A stretch of 64,000 nucleotides of DNA from the NCBI RefSeq assembly GCF_007004135.1, contig NZ_VJMG01000008.1, positions 62,001 to 126,000 of the forward strand. Direction: 5' to 3'. The DNA comes from Affinirhizobium straminoryzae. GTDB lineage: Bacteria; Pseudomonadota; Alphaproteobacteria; Rhizobiales; Rhizobiaceae. The position numbers and the translations under genes were made by a program. Positions within the stretch are counted from its first letter, which is position 1, and each line of letters begins with the position of its first letter. The notes beneath the pieces are model-generated. The model was given only the letters and a program-made list of their open reading frames with translations, was not told the DNA's origin and did not search any database. Below, one piece after another: positions 10,345 to 19,858 of this stretch.

Positions 10345-13300
10345 TTGCCGGTTTCAGCGCAAAGGCCGTCATCGCCTCGCCGGCGGGCCTCACCATTGCC
10401 AATGTGCAGGCCGGCATGGAGCCGCTGCTGCTGGCCGAGATCGCCCGCACCGGCCAGCCGGTTGCCTATGTGATGTCCGACGGCCAGCGCATGGCCGACA
10501 TCGAACAGATGCTGTCCTTCGTCGCACCCGACATTCCGGTGATGACGCTGCCGGCCTGGGACTGCCTTCCCTATGACCGCGTCTCGCCGAGCGCCGATGT
10601 GTCGGCCCGCAGGCTCACCGCACTCTCCGGCCTGATTGCGCATGCGAAGAAGCCGCATCCGGCCATCGTGCTCGTCACCGTCAATGCCATGATGCAGAAG
10701 ATTGCGCCGGCCGGCGTGATCGAAAGCCTCGCCTTTTCCGCCCGGCCCGGCAACACGATCCGCATGGACGACATTGCCGCAAGGCTGGAGCGTAACGGCT
10801 TCGACCGGGTGTCGACCGTGCGTGAAGTCGGCGAATTTGCCGTGCGCGGCGGCATTCTCGATGTCTTCGTGCCGGGCACCGAAGAGCCGGTGCGCCTCGA
10901 TTTCTTCGGCGACACGCTGGAATCGATCCGCACCTTCGATCCGGCCAGCCAGCGCACGACGGGGCAGGCGCGATCGCTCGACCTCAACCCGATGAGCGAA
11001 GTGACGCTGACGCCGGATACGATCAGCCGGTTCCGCAAATCCTATCTCTCCACCTTCGGGGCAGCGACCCGCGACGACGCGCTCTATCAGGCCGTGTCCG
11101 AAGGTCGCCGCTATGCCGGCATGGAACACTGGCTGCCGCTGTTCTACGAAAAGCTCGATACCGCCTTCGAGTATCTGAAAGGCTTTCGGATCGTCACCGA
11201 CCATACGGCGCGCGAGGCGGCGCAGGAACGCTCCAAGCTGATCCACGACTATTTCGAGGCGCGTCATACAGCTGGCCAGACCGGCAAGGCCGGCATGGCG
11301 CAGTCGACACCCTACAAGCCCGTCTCGCCCGGCCAGCTCTATCTGGATGGCTCCGCTTTCGTTCGGGAACTGGATGCCGCCAGCGCCATTCGCCTGACCC
11401 CCTTTGCCGAAATCGACGCGCAGGCCAAGCGCGTGGTGACGCTGGAGGCGCATGCCGGTCCGCGCTGGGCCAAGGCGCAGGCCGAGGCCGAGCAGCAGAA
11501 CCGCGACGAGCGGGTCAACGTCTTCGATCTCGTCGTCAAGCACATTGCCGACAAGCGGGCCGGCGGCGCCAAGGTTCTTGTCACCGGCTGGTCGGCGGGC
11601 TCGCTCGACCGCCTGCTGCAGGTGCTGGACGAGCACGGCTTGAAGCGCATCAAGCCCATCGAAAAGCTGTCGGATATCCGCAACCTCGCCAAGGGCGAGG
11701 CGGCATCCGCCGTGCTGAGCCTCGAAGGCGGCTTCGAGACGGGTGATCTCGTCGTCATCGGCGAACAGGACATTCTTGGCGACCGCATGGTGCGCCGCTC
11801 CAAACGCCGCAAGCGCGGCGCCGATTTCATCTCGGAAGTGGCCGGCCTCGACGAAGGTTCGCTCGTCGTGCATGCCGAACATGGCATCGGCCGCTTCGTC
11901 GGTCTGGTGACGATCGAGGCGGCCGGCGCGCCGCGCGCCTGCCTGGAGCTGCATTATGCGGATCAGGCAAAGCTGTTCCTGCCGGTCGAAAACATCGATC
12001 TCCTGTCGCGCTACGGCTCGGATGCCGCCGAAGCCCAGCTGGACAAGCTCGGTGGCGGCGCCTGGCAGGCGCGCAAGGCCAAGCTCAAGAAGCGCCTGCT
12101 CGACATGGCGGATGCGCTGATCAAGCTTGCCGCCACCCGCATCACCCGCCGCGCGCCGGTTCTCGCGACGCCCGAAGGGCTCTATGACGAGTTCGCCGCC
12201 CGTTTCCCCTATGACGAAACGGAAGATCAGGCGAATGCCATCGATTCGGTGCGCGAGGATCTTGCCGCCGGCCGGCCGATGGATCGTCTCGTCTGCGGCG
12301 ATGTCGGCTTCGGCAAGACGGAGGTGGCGCTGCGCGCCGCCTTCTTCGCCGCCATGAACGGCGCGCAGGTGGCCGTCGTCGTGCCGACGACGCTTCTCGC
12401 CCGCCAGCACTTCAAGACGTTTCGCGAACGCTTTCGCGGGCTGCCGATCCGGGTGGAACAGGCCTCGCGTCTGGTGACGGCCAAGGAACTGAACCAGACG
12501 AAGAAGGATCTCGCCGAGGGCAAGGTCGATATCGTCGTCGGCACCCATGCGCTGCTCGGCACCGGCATCAAGTTTGCCAATCTCGGCCTCCTCATCATCG
12601 ACGAGGAGCAGCATTTCGGCGTGAAGCACAAGGAGAAGCTGAAGGAGCTGAAGAGCGACGTGCATGTGCTGACGCTGTCGGCCACGCCGATCCCGCGCAC
12701 GCTGCAGCTTGCCATGACCGGGGTGCGTGAGCTTTCGCTGATCACCACGCCGCCGGTCGACCGCATGGCGGTGAGGACCTTCATCTCTCCGTTCGATCCG
12801 CTGGTCATCCGCGAAACGCTGATGCGCGAGCACTATCGCGGCGGCCAGAGTTTTTACGTCTGCCCGCGGCTGGCGGACCTGCCGGATATCCAGGCCTATC
12901 TGCAATCCGACGTGCCGGAGCTGAAGGTGGCGGTGGCCCACGGCCAGATGCCGGCGGGTGAGCTGGAAGACATCATGAATGCCTTCTACGACGGCAAATA
13001 TGACGTGCTTCTGTCCACCACCATCGTCGAATCCGGCCTCGACGTGCCGACCGCCAACACGCTGATCGTCCACCGTGCCGACATGTTCGGTCTTGCCCAG
13101 CTCTACCAGCTGCGCGGTCGCGTCGGGCGCTCGAAGGTGCGCGCCTTTGCGCTGTTCACCCTGCCGGTCAACAAGCAGCTGACCCAGACCGCCGAACGCC
13201 GCCTGAAAGTGCTGCAATCACTCGATACGCTGGGCGCAGGCTTCCAGCTGGCGAGCCACGACCTCGATATCCGCGGCGCCGGCAATCTCTTGGGCGAGGA

Positions 13301-13856
13301 ACAGTCCGGCCATATCAAGGAAGTCGGCTTCGAACTCTACCAGCAGATGCTGGAGGAGGCCGTGGCCGAGGTGAAGGGCGAGGACGAGGTGCTCGACACC
13401 GGCTGGTCGCCGCAGATCTCGGTCGGTATCACCGTGATGATCCCGGACAATTACGTGCCGGACCTGCATCTGCGCATGGGGCTTTATCGTCGCCTCGGCG
13501 AACTGACCGAACTCTCCGAGATCGATGGCTTCGGCGCGGAAATGGTCGACCGCTTTGGGCCGATGCCGGTCGAGGTGCAGAATCTTCTGAAGGTCGTCTA
13601 CATCAAGTCGCTCTGCCGCATCGCCAATGTCGAGAAGCTGGAGGCAGGGCCGAAGGGCATCGTGCTGCAGTTCCGCGACAAGCAGTTCCCCAACCCGGCG
13701 GGCCTGGTCGGTTACATCGCCAAGCAGGGTACGATGGCAAAGATCCGCCCCGACCACAGCGTGTTCTTGACCCGCGACCTGCCGACGCCGGAAAAGCGGC
13801 TGTCGTCGGCCGCGCAGATCATGGCGCAGCTGTCGGGACTGGCGAAGGAAGGGTGA
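10341..13856 (+). CDS. mfd: Transcription-repair coupling factor
   Basis: Mfd removes stalled RNA polymerase from lesions and recruits UvrA. At 1171 residues it is full length. The N-terminal UvrB-like module carries PAWDCLPYDRVSPS and VREVGEFAVRGGILDVF. The CarD-like RNA polymerase interaction domain includes HAEHGIGRFVGL. The translocase motifs follow: Walker A GDVGFGKTE near residue 653, DEEQHFG near 753, LSATPIPRTL near 780, and QLRGRVGRS. The start overlaps the sdhE stop by four bases. uvrA, its repair partner, lies elsewhere in the window at 24935-27856. Confidence 0.97.
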   Translation: MIAGFSAKAVIASPAGLTIANVQAGMEPLLLAEIARTGQPVAYVMSDGQRMADIEQMLSFVAPDIPVMTLPAWDCLPYDRVSPSADVSARRLTALSGLIAHAKKPHPAIVLVTVNAMMQKIAPAGVIESLAFSARPGNTIRMDDIAARLERNGFDRVSTVREVGEFAVRGGILDVFVPGTEEPVRLDFFGDTLESIRTFDPASQRTTGQARSLDLNPMSEVTLTPDTISRFRKSYLSTFGAATRDDALYQAVSEGRRYAGMEHWLPLFYEKLDTAFEYLKGFRIVTDHTAREAAQERSKLIHDYFEARHTAGQTGKAGMAQSTPYKPVSPGQLYLDGSAFVRELDAASAIRLTPFAEIDAQAKRVVTLEAHAGPRWAKAQAEAEQQNRDERVNVFDLVVKHIADKRAGGAKVLVTGWSAGSLDRLLQVLDEHGLKRIKPIEKLSDIRNLAKGEAASAVLSLEGGFETGDLVVIGEQDILGDRMVRRSKRRKRGADFISEVAGLDEGSLVVHAEHGIGRFVGLVTIEAAGAPRACLELHYADQAKLFLPVENIDLLSRYGSDAAEAQLDKLGGGAWQARKAKLKKRLLDMADALIKLAATRITRRAPVLATPEGLYDEFAARFPYDETEDQANAIDSVREDLAAGRPMDRLVCGDVGFGKTEVALRAAFFAAMNGAQVAVVVPTTLLARQHFKTFRERFRGLPIRVEQASRLVTAKELNQTKKDLAEGKVDIVVGTHALLGTGIKFANLGLLIIDEEQHFGVKHKEKLKELKSDVHVLTLSATPIPRTLQLAMTGVRELSLITTPPVDRMAVRTFISPFDPLVIRETLMREHYRGGQSFYVCPRLADLPDIQAYLQSDVPELKVAVAHGQMPAGELEDIMNAFYDGKYDVLLSTTIVESGLDVPTANTLIVHRADMFGLAQLYQLRGRVGRSKVRAFALFTLPVNKQLTQTAERRLKVLQSLDTLGAGFQLASHDLDIRGAGNLLGEEQSGHIKEVGFELYQQMLEEAVAEVKGEDEVLDTGWSPQISVGITVMIPDNYVPDLHLRMGLYRRLGELTELSEIDGFGAEMVDRFGPMPVEVQNLLKVVYIKSLCRIANVEKLEAGPKGIVLQFRDKQFPNPAGLVGYIAKQGTMAKIRPDHSVFLTRDLPTPEKRLSSAAQIMAQLSGLAKEG

Positions 13857-13872
13857 CAGGCGGGGAGGGCGC

Positions 13873-14808
13873 TCAGCCCTCCTCTTCCGGCTTTACGGCA
13901 AGCGCTGCCTCGGTCTTCCCGGCAACCGGCGGCGGGAGAGCGGTGCCGCGCTTGCGTTCGCGCACCAGCGTCAGCAGGCCGGAGCCGACGATGAGGGCGA
14001 TGCCGAGGCCCATCCACAGATCGACGCTGTCGCCGAAAATGAGATAGCCAAGCAGGATCGCCCACAGCATCTGGCTGTACTGGATCGGCGTGACGATGGC
14101 TGCCGGCGCGTAGAAGGAGGCGACCATCAGAAGCACGGTGCCGACGGCGGCGAGCACGCCGAAAACGATCAGCAGCAACAGGTCTTTGGGGGTCGGCACC
14201 ATCAGATGCGGCAGCATGGCGAGGCCGCAGACGACGAGGGCGCCCATCAGGCCCGCGCCATACATCGAGATATTCTTCTCGCTCGGCCCCAGATAGCGGT
14301 AGATGATGACGGAAACGGCGCCGGTGAAGCCGGAGGCGAGCGCGGTCACATGGCCGAAGGACAGTTCGCGGAAACCGGGCCGCAGAACGATCAGCACGCC
14401 AATGAAGCCGACAATGACCGCCGCCCAGCGCTTTGCCCCGACCTTCTCCTTGAGGAAGATCACCGACATGATGGTGGCAAACGACGGCAGCAGGAAGATG
14501 AGGCAGAAGGCCTCCGCCATCGACAGTTCGGTAAAGGCGATGATGCTGCCGACGGTGCCGATCGAGGAGCAGAGAAAGCGGAGCAGCCAGAGCGGACGGT
14601 TGGTAGTGCGCACCATGTCGCGCCAGCTGTCGCCGCGCTTCAGGAGGAAGGGCACGGCGAGAATGCCGGCCAGCGTGCCGATGAAGCCGGCCTCGAAGGG
14701 CGGCACGCGGCCTTCCACCAGCTTCACGGCGGCATCGCTGAAGGAATAGGCGGCAAAGCAGAGAAAGGCGATCAGCACGCCCTTCAGGGTCGAATCGGAG
14801 GAGGACAA
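13873..14808 (-). CDS. EamA/DMT family transporter
   Basis: This 311-residue inner-membrane protein has about ten hydrophobic helices arranged as two EamA repeats; the GVLIVLRPGF signature closes the first repeat. The C-terminal tail is charged and Pro/Ala-rich and should be cytoplasmic. The start is a TTG at 14808; the next methionine lies well inside the first repeat. Substrate is unknown; DMT members export metabolites or amino acids. It converges on mfd with only 16 bases between stop codons, where a short GC stem (around 13865-13883) may stop both transcripts. Confidence 0.8.
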   Translation of the reverse strand: MSSSDSTLKGVLIAFLCFAAYSFSDAAVKLVEGRVPPFEAGFIGTLAGILAVPFLLKRGDSWRDMVRTTNRPLWLLRFLCSSIGTVGSIIAFTELSMAEAFCLIFLLPSFATIMSVIFLKEKVGAKRWAAVIVGFIGVLIVLRPGFRELSFGHVTALASGFTGAVSVIIYRYLGPSEKNISMYGAGLMGALVVCGLAMLPHLMVPTPKDLLLLIVFGVLAAVGTVLLMVASFYAPAAIVTPIQYSQMLWAILLGYLIFGDSVDLWMGLGIALIVGSGLLTLVRERKRGTALPPPVAGKTEAALAVKPEEEG

Positions 14809-14866
14809 GCGCGGCGTTCCGGCAGGAGGGATAATCCTGCCGAATTAGGGCCGCATCCCGCGTGCG

Positions 14867-15538
14867 TCAATTCAGATTTGCACGCGCCTCGGCCTTGGCG
14901 GCGGCGATCTGGCGGAAGGCGTTTGCCAGCACGTCCGGCGTCTGGGCACCGCTGACGGCATATTGCTGGTCGATGATGAAGAAGGGTACGCCGTTGACGC
15001 CCATTTTCTGGGCCGCCTCGATTTCGCCGACCACCAGATCCCTGTCCGCATCGGAGGCGAGAAGGGTGGCGATCACCGCGCGCTCAAGCCCCGCCTCCTC
15101 GGCGATGTCGAGCAGAACGGCATGGTCGCCGACATTGCGGCCCTGTTCGAAATTCGCCTTGAACAGGGCGGTCACGACCCGGTCCTGGTGCTCGCGGCTT
15201 TCGGTCATCGCCCAGTGAATCAGGCGATGGGCATCCAGCGTATTGGGGCCGATCAGGATCGCATCGAAATCATAGGCGATGCCCACCTCGCGGCCGAGAT
15301 CGGTCAGCATGGCATGGGCGCGTGCCACGGCATCTGCGCCGCCGAGCTTGGCGGCGAGTGCGGCCTTCTGGTCGACGCCTTCCGGCGGATAGTCCGGGTT
15401 CAGACGGTAGGGGCGCCAGTTGACGTCGATGCCCACCTCGTCCTGCACCTCGGCAATCGCCAGTTCCAGCCGCGCCTTTCCGAGATAGCACCACGGGCAG
15501 ACAACGTCGGAAACGAGGTCGATGGTCAGTCTTTCCAT
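14867..15538 (-). CDS. DsbA family oxidoreductase (FrnE-like)
   Basis: The 223-residue protein has a thioredoxin-like fold with the redox motif CPWC at residues 14-17 (SDVVCPWCYLGK), the cis-Pro region GVNGVPFFIIDQQYAVSGAQ and the FEQGRNVGD helical insert typical of the FrnE/2-hydroxychromene isomerase-like DsbA branch. No signal peptide is visible, so it acts in the cytoplasm. Family members are linked to oxidative stress and disulfide isomerisation, but the partner is unknown here. Confidence 0.85.
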   Translation of the reverse strand: MERLTIDLVSDVVCPWCYLGKARLELAIAEVQDEVGIDVNWRPYRLNPDYPPEGVDQKAALAAKLGGADAVARAHAMLTDLGREVGIAYDFDAILIGPNTLDAHRLIHWAMTESREHQDRVVTALFKANFEQGRNVGDHAVLLDIAEEAGLERAVIATLLASDADRDLVVGEIEAAQKMGVNGVPFFIIDQQYAVSGAQTPDVLANAFRQIAAAKAEARANLN

Positions 15539-15577
15539 GGCAAGCGATCCTTTGGCTGGGGCGGACTTCGGCGCAAG

Positions 15578-17386
15578 TCACTGCGCGCGCTGATCCCACC
15601 AGGTTGGCAATTGATAGCCGTAAAGCGGCACGGCCTGTGGATGCGCGATCTGCTTCCAGCGCGCAACCCATTGATCGCCGATATGATAAAGAGGCACGAG
15701 ATAGTGACCGGAGAGCAGCAGCCGGTCATAGGCGCGAACGGCAGTGGTAAAGTCGTCGCTGCTGCGGGCGTTCAGCATCGCGGAAATCACCCGATCGACA
15801 TCGGGATCGGCAAGACCGGCAAAGTTGAAGCTGCCCGGGCGATCCTTCGAATCCGAGCCCCAGCGTCCGATCTGCTCGATGCCGGGGGACAGCGAGGAGG
15901 GATAGGACTTCATGATCACGTCGTAATCGAAGGTACCGGAGCGGCTCTGGTACTGCGCGTCATCCACCGTGCGAATCGAGATCTCGACACCGATCATCTT
16001 CAGCGTACGCTGGTATGCGATCGCCACCTTCTCCTGATCCTGGTTCTGCGTCATGATCTCGAAAGCCAGCGGCACGCCCGCCGCATCGACCATTCTGCCG
16101 CCGCGGATCGTGTAGCCGCCGGCCTTCAGGAGATCGACCACCTGGCGCAGCACCTTGCGATCGCTGCCGGAGCCATCGGTGGCAAGCAGCGTCGGCTTGC
16201 CGGATAGAAGGTCCGGCGACATGCGCGCGGCGGCGGCACCCAGCAGGGCGCGCTCCTTCTCGTCAGCGGGATGGCCGAGAGAGGAAAGCTCGGAATTCTG
16301 CCAGTAGCTCTGGGTGCGGCTGTAGGCGCCGTCGAACAGGTTGCGGTTCGCCCATTCGAAATCGAAGGCAAGCGAAAGCGCCTCGCGCACCTTGTCATTC
16401 TGGAAGAGTGGCCGGCGCAGGTTGAAGACGAAGCCCAGCATACCGGTCGGCAGTTCGGGCCGGAACGTATCCTTCACGACCTCGCCACTGGTGACGGCGG
16501 GGAAATCATAGGCGCGTGCCCAGTGGGTCGGATTGCCCTCGAGATAGACATCGATCGCGCCCTTCTTGAAGGCTTCGAACAGCGAGCTTTCCTGCAGGAA
16601 ATATTCGACCGAAATCTCGTCGTAATTGTCGAAGCCGATCTTGGAGGGCAGGTCCTTGCCCCAGTAATCCGGATTGCGCTCGTAGACGATCTTCTGGCCC
16701 GGAGAGACCGACTTGATGCGATAGGGGCCGGAGCCGATCGGCACCTGCAGCGTCGACTGGTCGAACGTGGCAGGATCAATGGCATGCCTGGGCAGGATCG
16801 GGGTGGCGAAGGCGAGAATCAGCGGGAACTCGCGGTCGGCCTTGTCGTTGAAGGTGAAGCGGACGCCATGCTCGCCGACCTTCTCCATCCTGTCGACCGG
16901 CTTCAGGCGGTTGCTGAAGGGCGTACGGCCCTTGTCGCGCAACACCTCGAAGGAGAAGATCACGTCGTCTGGCGTCACCGGCTGTCCGTCCGACCACCTG
17001 GCCTTCGGGTTGAGGTTGAACTGGATATAGGTGCGGTTCTCGTCCCATTCGACGCTTTCGGCGAGCAGGCCATAGAGCGTGAAGGGCTCGTCGGCCGAGC
17101 GCACCATCAGTGATTCGTAGAGCAGGTTACCGAAGATATTGTCCCATATGCCGCGTGCGGTGGTGCGAATGCTCTTGAGATTGAAGGGGTTGAGGCTGTC
17201 GAAAGTGCCGACGACGCCGTAAGCCACCTTGCCGCCCTTCTTCACATCGGGGTTCACATAAGGAAAATGCGTGTAGCCGGCGGGGAGCGCCGGCGTCCCA
17301 TGCATGGCAATGCCGTGGACCGGTTCGGCAAAGGCCTGGCCGGCAAGACAAAACAGGGCGAGGGAAAGGGTCATCAGACGGCGCAT
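15578..17386 (-). CDS. Family 5 extracellular solute-binding protein (peptide type)
   Basis: This 602-residue periplasmic binding protein starts with a clear signal peptide (MRRLMTLSLALFCLAGQAFA). The mature part has family SBP_bac_5 features: YVNPDVKKGGKVAYG, FDSLNPFNLK, WSDGQPVTPDDVIFSFE, VPIGSGPYRIKSV and FNLRRPLFQNDKVREALSLAFDFEW. These resemble the microcin/peptide-binding YejA branch. The start at 17386 is preceded by a GGAGACAGGA ribosome site. In rhizobia such genes usually sit with permease and ATPase genes, but none is adjacent here, so it is an orphan or acts in trans. Confidence 0.85.
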   Translation of the reverse strand: MRRLMTLSLALFCLAGQAFAEPVHGIAMHGTPALPAGYTHFPYVNPDVKKGGKVAYGVVGTFDSLNPFNLKSIRTTARGIWDNIFGNLLYESLMVRSADEPFTLYGLLAESVEWDENRTYIQFNLNPKARWSDGQPVTPDDVIFSFEVLRDKGRTPFSNRLKPVDRMEKVGEHGVRFTFNDKADREFPLILAFATPILPRHAIDPATFDQSTLQVPIGSGPYRIKSVSPGQKIVYERNPDYWGKDLPSKIGFDNYDEISVEYFLQESSLFEAFKKGAIDVYLEGNPTHWARAYDFPAVTSGEVVKDTFRPELPTGMLGFVFNLRRPLFQNDKVREALSLAFDFEWANRNLFDGAYSRTQSYWQNSELSSLGHPADEKERALLGAAAARMSPDLLSGKPTLLATDGSGSDRKVLRQVVDLLKAGGYTIRGGRMVDAAGVPLAFEIMTQNQDQEKVAIAYQRTLKMIGVEISIRTVDDAQYQSRSGTFDYDVIMKSYPSSLSPGIEQIGRWGSDSKDRPGSFNFAGLADPDVDRVISAMLNARSSDDFTTAVRAYDRLLLSGHYLVPLYHIGDQWVARWKQIAHPQAVPLYGYQLPTWWDQRAQ

Positions 17387-17660
17387 GGTCCTGTCTCCAC
17401 TGCATTTCTTGATTCGCCGCACGGTAACCGATCGCATCTTCAAGACCAACATCGGCGAAATTTTCGCGCCGCGAAACGTGTCTTTGACACCGGAAACGAA
17501 AACTAGGACTGGATATCGCGGCCACTGCAATGTAACAGGTTTGGCCGGACGGGCGGGTCATTCAATTGCCTCATTTGAACGACAGGTGGTGATCCACGAC
17601 CCCGGCATGGCGCGGCTTGCCGCTGCGCCGCAAAACCGCTTTCAGGAGACGGATCTCGGT

Positions 17661-18293
17661 ATGATGCTCAAGGCAAACAAGGTTCTGCGGACAGCAATGT
17701 CTGCCCTCGCACTTTCCATCGGCGCTGCGCCTGTCGCTGCCCTGGCCCAGACTGCTGCCCCGGCCGGTGGCCCGCCGCTCGGATGGTTCAAGACCTGCGA
17801 CAAGCAGGACGACAGCGACGTCTGCGCGGTGCAGAACGTGATTCTCTCGCAGAACGGCCAGCTGATCACGGCCGTTGGCCTGATTACGGTCGAAGGCAAG
17901 GTCAACCGCAAGATCCTGCAGGTCTCCGTTCCGTCCGCTCGTCTCATCCAGCCGGGCGTGATGATGCAGATCGATGGCGGCAAGGGCCAGAAGATCGATT
18001 ACGTGCTGTGCATTCCGGATCGCTGCACGGCCGAAATTCCGCTGACGGACCCGATGATCGCAAGCCTGAAGAAGGGCAATGAAGTGGTCTTCACCTCGGT
18101 GAACTTCCGCCGCGCCCCGAACCCGATCAAGGTTCCGCTGAACGGCTTCAGCAGCGCTTTCGATGGTGCGCCGATCTCGCAGTCGCAGCTCGCCGAAAGC
18201 CAGCGCAGCCTGCAGGAAAGCATGCAGAAGAAGGCTGAAGAGGCCCGCAAGAAGCTGGAAGACGCACAGAACGCTGCCAAGACCGGCAACTGA
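17661..18293 (+). CDS. Invasion-associated locus B family protein
   Basis: The 210-residue protein has a signal peptide (about residues 1-30, ending AALAQ) and the IalB domain: PPLGWFKTCDKQDDSDVC, QNVILSQNGQLI, GVMMQIDGGKGQKIDYVLCIPDRC and VNFRRAPNPIKVPLNGFS. Four cysteines could make two disulfides in the periplasm. The C-terminal 45 residues are a charged helix rich in Ala, Glu and Lys. Family members are linked to host-cell invasion in Bartonella but occur throughout Rhizobiales. Two adjacent ATGs (17661, 17664) compete as start. A strong terminator follows. Confidence 0.85.
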   Translation: MMLKANKVLRTAMSALALSIGAAPVAALAQTAAPAGGPPLGWFKTCDKQDDSDVCAVQNVILSQNGQLITAVGLITVEGKVNRKILQVSVPSARLIQPGVMMQIDGGKGQKIDYVLCIPDRCTAEIPLTDPMIASLKKGNEVVFTSVNFRRAPNPIKVPLNGFSSAFDGAPISQSQLAESQRSLQESMQKKAEEARKKLEDAQNAAKTGN

Positions 18294-18333
18294 TCCGTCC
18301 TTGGGACAGATCCAGACACTGGAAGAGACGATG

Positions 18334-18365
18334 AACGACGCTGCAGCCTGCAGCGTCGTTTTTAT
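18334..18365 (+). terminator. Rho-independent terminator of the ialB-like gene
   Basis: A near-perfect 13-base inverted repeat (AACGACGCTGCAG and its complement) is followed by TTTTT, 40 bases after the stop codon. Confidence 0.9.
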
Positions 18366-18400
18366 ATGGCCTGTCGAGTGACCGGCACCACATCCGGGCG

Positions 18401-18730
18401 TCAATGGGCCATGATTGCCTTCGGCTTCAACTGGCCGGTTGGCGCCTGCTCGAAGATCTGCGCGATCTGCGGGTTCTTCAGCGGCTCGTTGCTGTCGTCA
18501 TGCACGAGATTCTGCTCGGAGACATAGGCGACATAGGCGGTCTCTTCGTTTTCCGCCAGCAGGTGGTAAAAGGGTTGATCCTTGTGCGGGCGGATCTCCG
18601 GCGGAATGGAATTCCACCACTCCTCGGTGTTGGCGAATTCGGGATCCACATCGAACACAACCCCTCGGAACGGGAAAACCCTGTGGCGAACGACTTCGCC
18701 GATCGTGAATTTTGCGTTTCGTTGTTTCAT
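18401..18730 (-). CDS. hspQ: Heat shock protein HspQ
   Basis: HspQ (YccV) binds hemimethylated DNA in vitro and acts as a specificity factor for Lon in enterobacteria. The 109-residue protein shows the family pattern KFTIGEVVRHRVFPFRGVVFDVDPEF, DQPFYHLLAENEE and AYVSEQNLV. The ATG at 18730 has AAGGAAG upstream. A candidate heat-shock promoter lies in the 78-base gap to the neighbouring EamA gene, which would allow separate expression from that gene. Confidence 0.92.
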   Translation of the reverse strand: MKQRNAKFTIGEVVRHRVFPFRGVVFDVDPEFANTEEWWNSIPPEIRPHKDQPFYHLLAENEETAYVAYVSEQNLVHDDSNEPLKNPQIAQIFEQAPTGQLKPKAIMAH

Positions 18731-18753
18731 GGCGCGGACTTCCTTTCGCAGTC

Positions 18754-18783
18754 CATGTGGGAATTCACAAAACTGACATCAAG
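18754..18783 (-). promoter_or_regulatory. Candidate RpoH (heat shock) promoter for hspQ
   Basis: On the minus strand CTTGAT is followed after 16 bases by CCCACATG, resembling the CTTGAA / CCCCATNT sigma-32 elements. It lies 24 bases before the hspQ start, leaving a short leader. The -10 match is imperfect. Confidence 0.4.
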
Positions 18784-18808
18784 AGGGCAAGTCCAGCCAC
18801 AAGCGAAA

Positions 18809-19735
18809 TCATGCTTTGGCTTCAGCAACTTGGCGGATTTGTGTCGTCGCCAGCACAACTCCGCCGGTGACCAGCAGAATGCCAAGCGCATGATAGGCTT
18901 CGAAGCGCTCGCCAAGGAACAGCACGGCCATGACGATCGAGACCGGCGGCATGAGGTAAAGGGTAACACCGGCCCGCGCCGCGCCGAACACCATGACCGA
19001 ATGCTGGAAGGAATAGAAAGCGGCAACCGAAGCGAACAGGATGATGCCTGAAAGCTTGACCCATGCACCACCGGTATGGGGCAAGGGGGCGCCGGCAAGC
19101 ACCTCGATCGCCGCCGGCGGAAACAGCACCACGGCACCGGCAGCTGCCAGAAGGGCAAACAGGGAGAACGGCGCAATGCCGCGAATGGCCGGCCGCCGCA
19201 GCAGCATGGAATAGGCAGCAAAGGCGATGGCGGCCAGCAGGATGCCGAGATCGCCGATGTTGAAGATGAGATGCATGAGTGCTGCGACATCACCCTTCAG
19301 CACGATGGTGGCAACGCCGCAAAAGGCGATGATCATGCCGGCAACCTCCCGCAGCACCAGCCGGCGCCCCTGGAACAGCCACTGGAAGAGGATGATGAAC
19401 AGGGACGAGGTCGTATAGATCAGCGTCGCATTGGAAGCCGTGGTCAGCGTCAGTGCCCAGTAGACGAAGCCGCCGCAGATGCCCATGCCGAGAATGCCAA
19501 GCGTCAGCCAGAGCAGCGTGTGGTGGCGCACGAAGGCCAAGAGCCCGCGCCAGTCTGCGATGACGAAGGGCAGGATCAGCAGCGTCGCGCCCATCCAGCG
19601 GATGAAGGCCGTGATGAAGGGGCCGATTTCTCCGGTGATGCCGCGCCCGAAGATCAGGTTGGAGGAGAAGAAAACGGGCGCGGACAGAAGGAGAACCCAG
19701 TCGATGGCGCTTGGCCGGCCTGCGGCATCCGTCAT
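18809..19735 (-). CDS. EamA/DMT family transporter
   Basis: This 308-residue inner-membrane protein has ten predicted helices in two EamA repeats, with AFIRWMGATLLILP, TTASNATLIYTTSSLFIILF and the second-repeat motif PPVSIVMAVLFLGERFEAYHALGILLVTGGVVL. The first repeat's helix 4 region (NATLIY) and the final GERF motif are classic DMT landmarks. Substrate is unknown. It lies just upstream of hspQ on the same strand and could share transcripts, although hspQ has its own promoter candidate. Confidence 0.85.
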   Translation of the reverse strand: MTDAAGRPSAIDWVLLLSAPVFFSSNLIFGRGITGEIGPFITAFIRWMGATLLILPFVIADWRGLLAFVRHHTLLWLTLGILGMGICGGFVYWALTLTTASNATLIYTTSSLFIILFQWLFQGRRLVLREVAGMIIAFCGVATIVLKGDVAALMHLIFNIGDLGILLAAIAFAAYSMLLRRPAIRGIAPFSLFALLAAAGAVVLFPPAAIEVLAGAPLPHTGGAWVKLSGIILFASVAAFYSFQHSVMVFGAARAGVTLYLMPPVSIVMAVLFLGERFEAYHALGILLVTGGVVLATTQIRQVAEAKA

Positions 19736-19792
19736 GGCAAGGGTCTCCGGTCTGGTGTTCAGGCAACCGTCCTTCCCTGAGGCCGGCCCAAA

Positions 19793-19820
19793 GAAAAACC
19801 GGCAGGCGTGCCTGCCGGTT
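19793..19820 (-). terminator. Rho-independent terminator of glnB-glnA
   Basis: The minus strand reads a perfect AACCGGCAGGC stem with its complement and ends in TTTTT, 40 bases after the glnA stop codon. Confidence 0.9.
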
Positions 19821-19858
19821 CGGGATCTGGAGGTCGCCGAGGCGACCGCTGCGGCCGA

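Noticed and set aside
10278..13217. A 979-residue open frame antisense to mfd
   Set aside because: Strong GC codon bias leaves the opposite strand free of stops; composition is Arg/His/Gly-rich, and mfd is unmistakable.
14821..14841. Hairpin GGCAGGA-TCCTGCC between the DsbA-like and EamA genes
   Set aside because: No T run on the transcribed strand, and it lies in a 58-base gap between co-directional genes.
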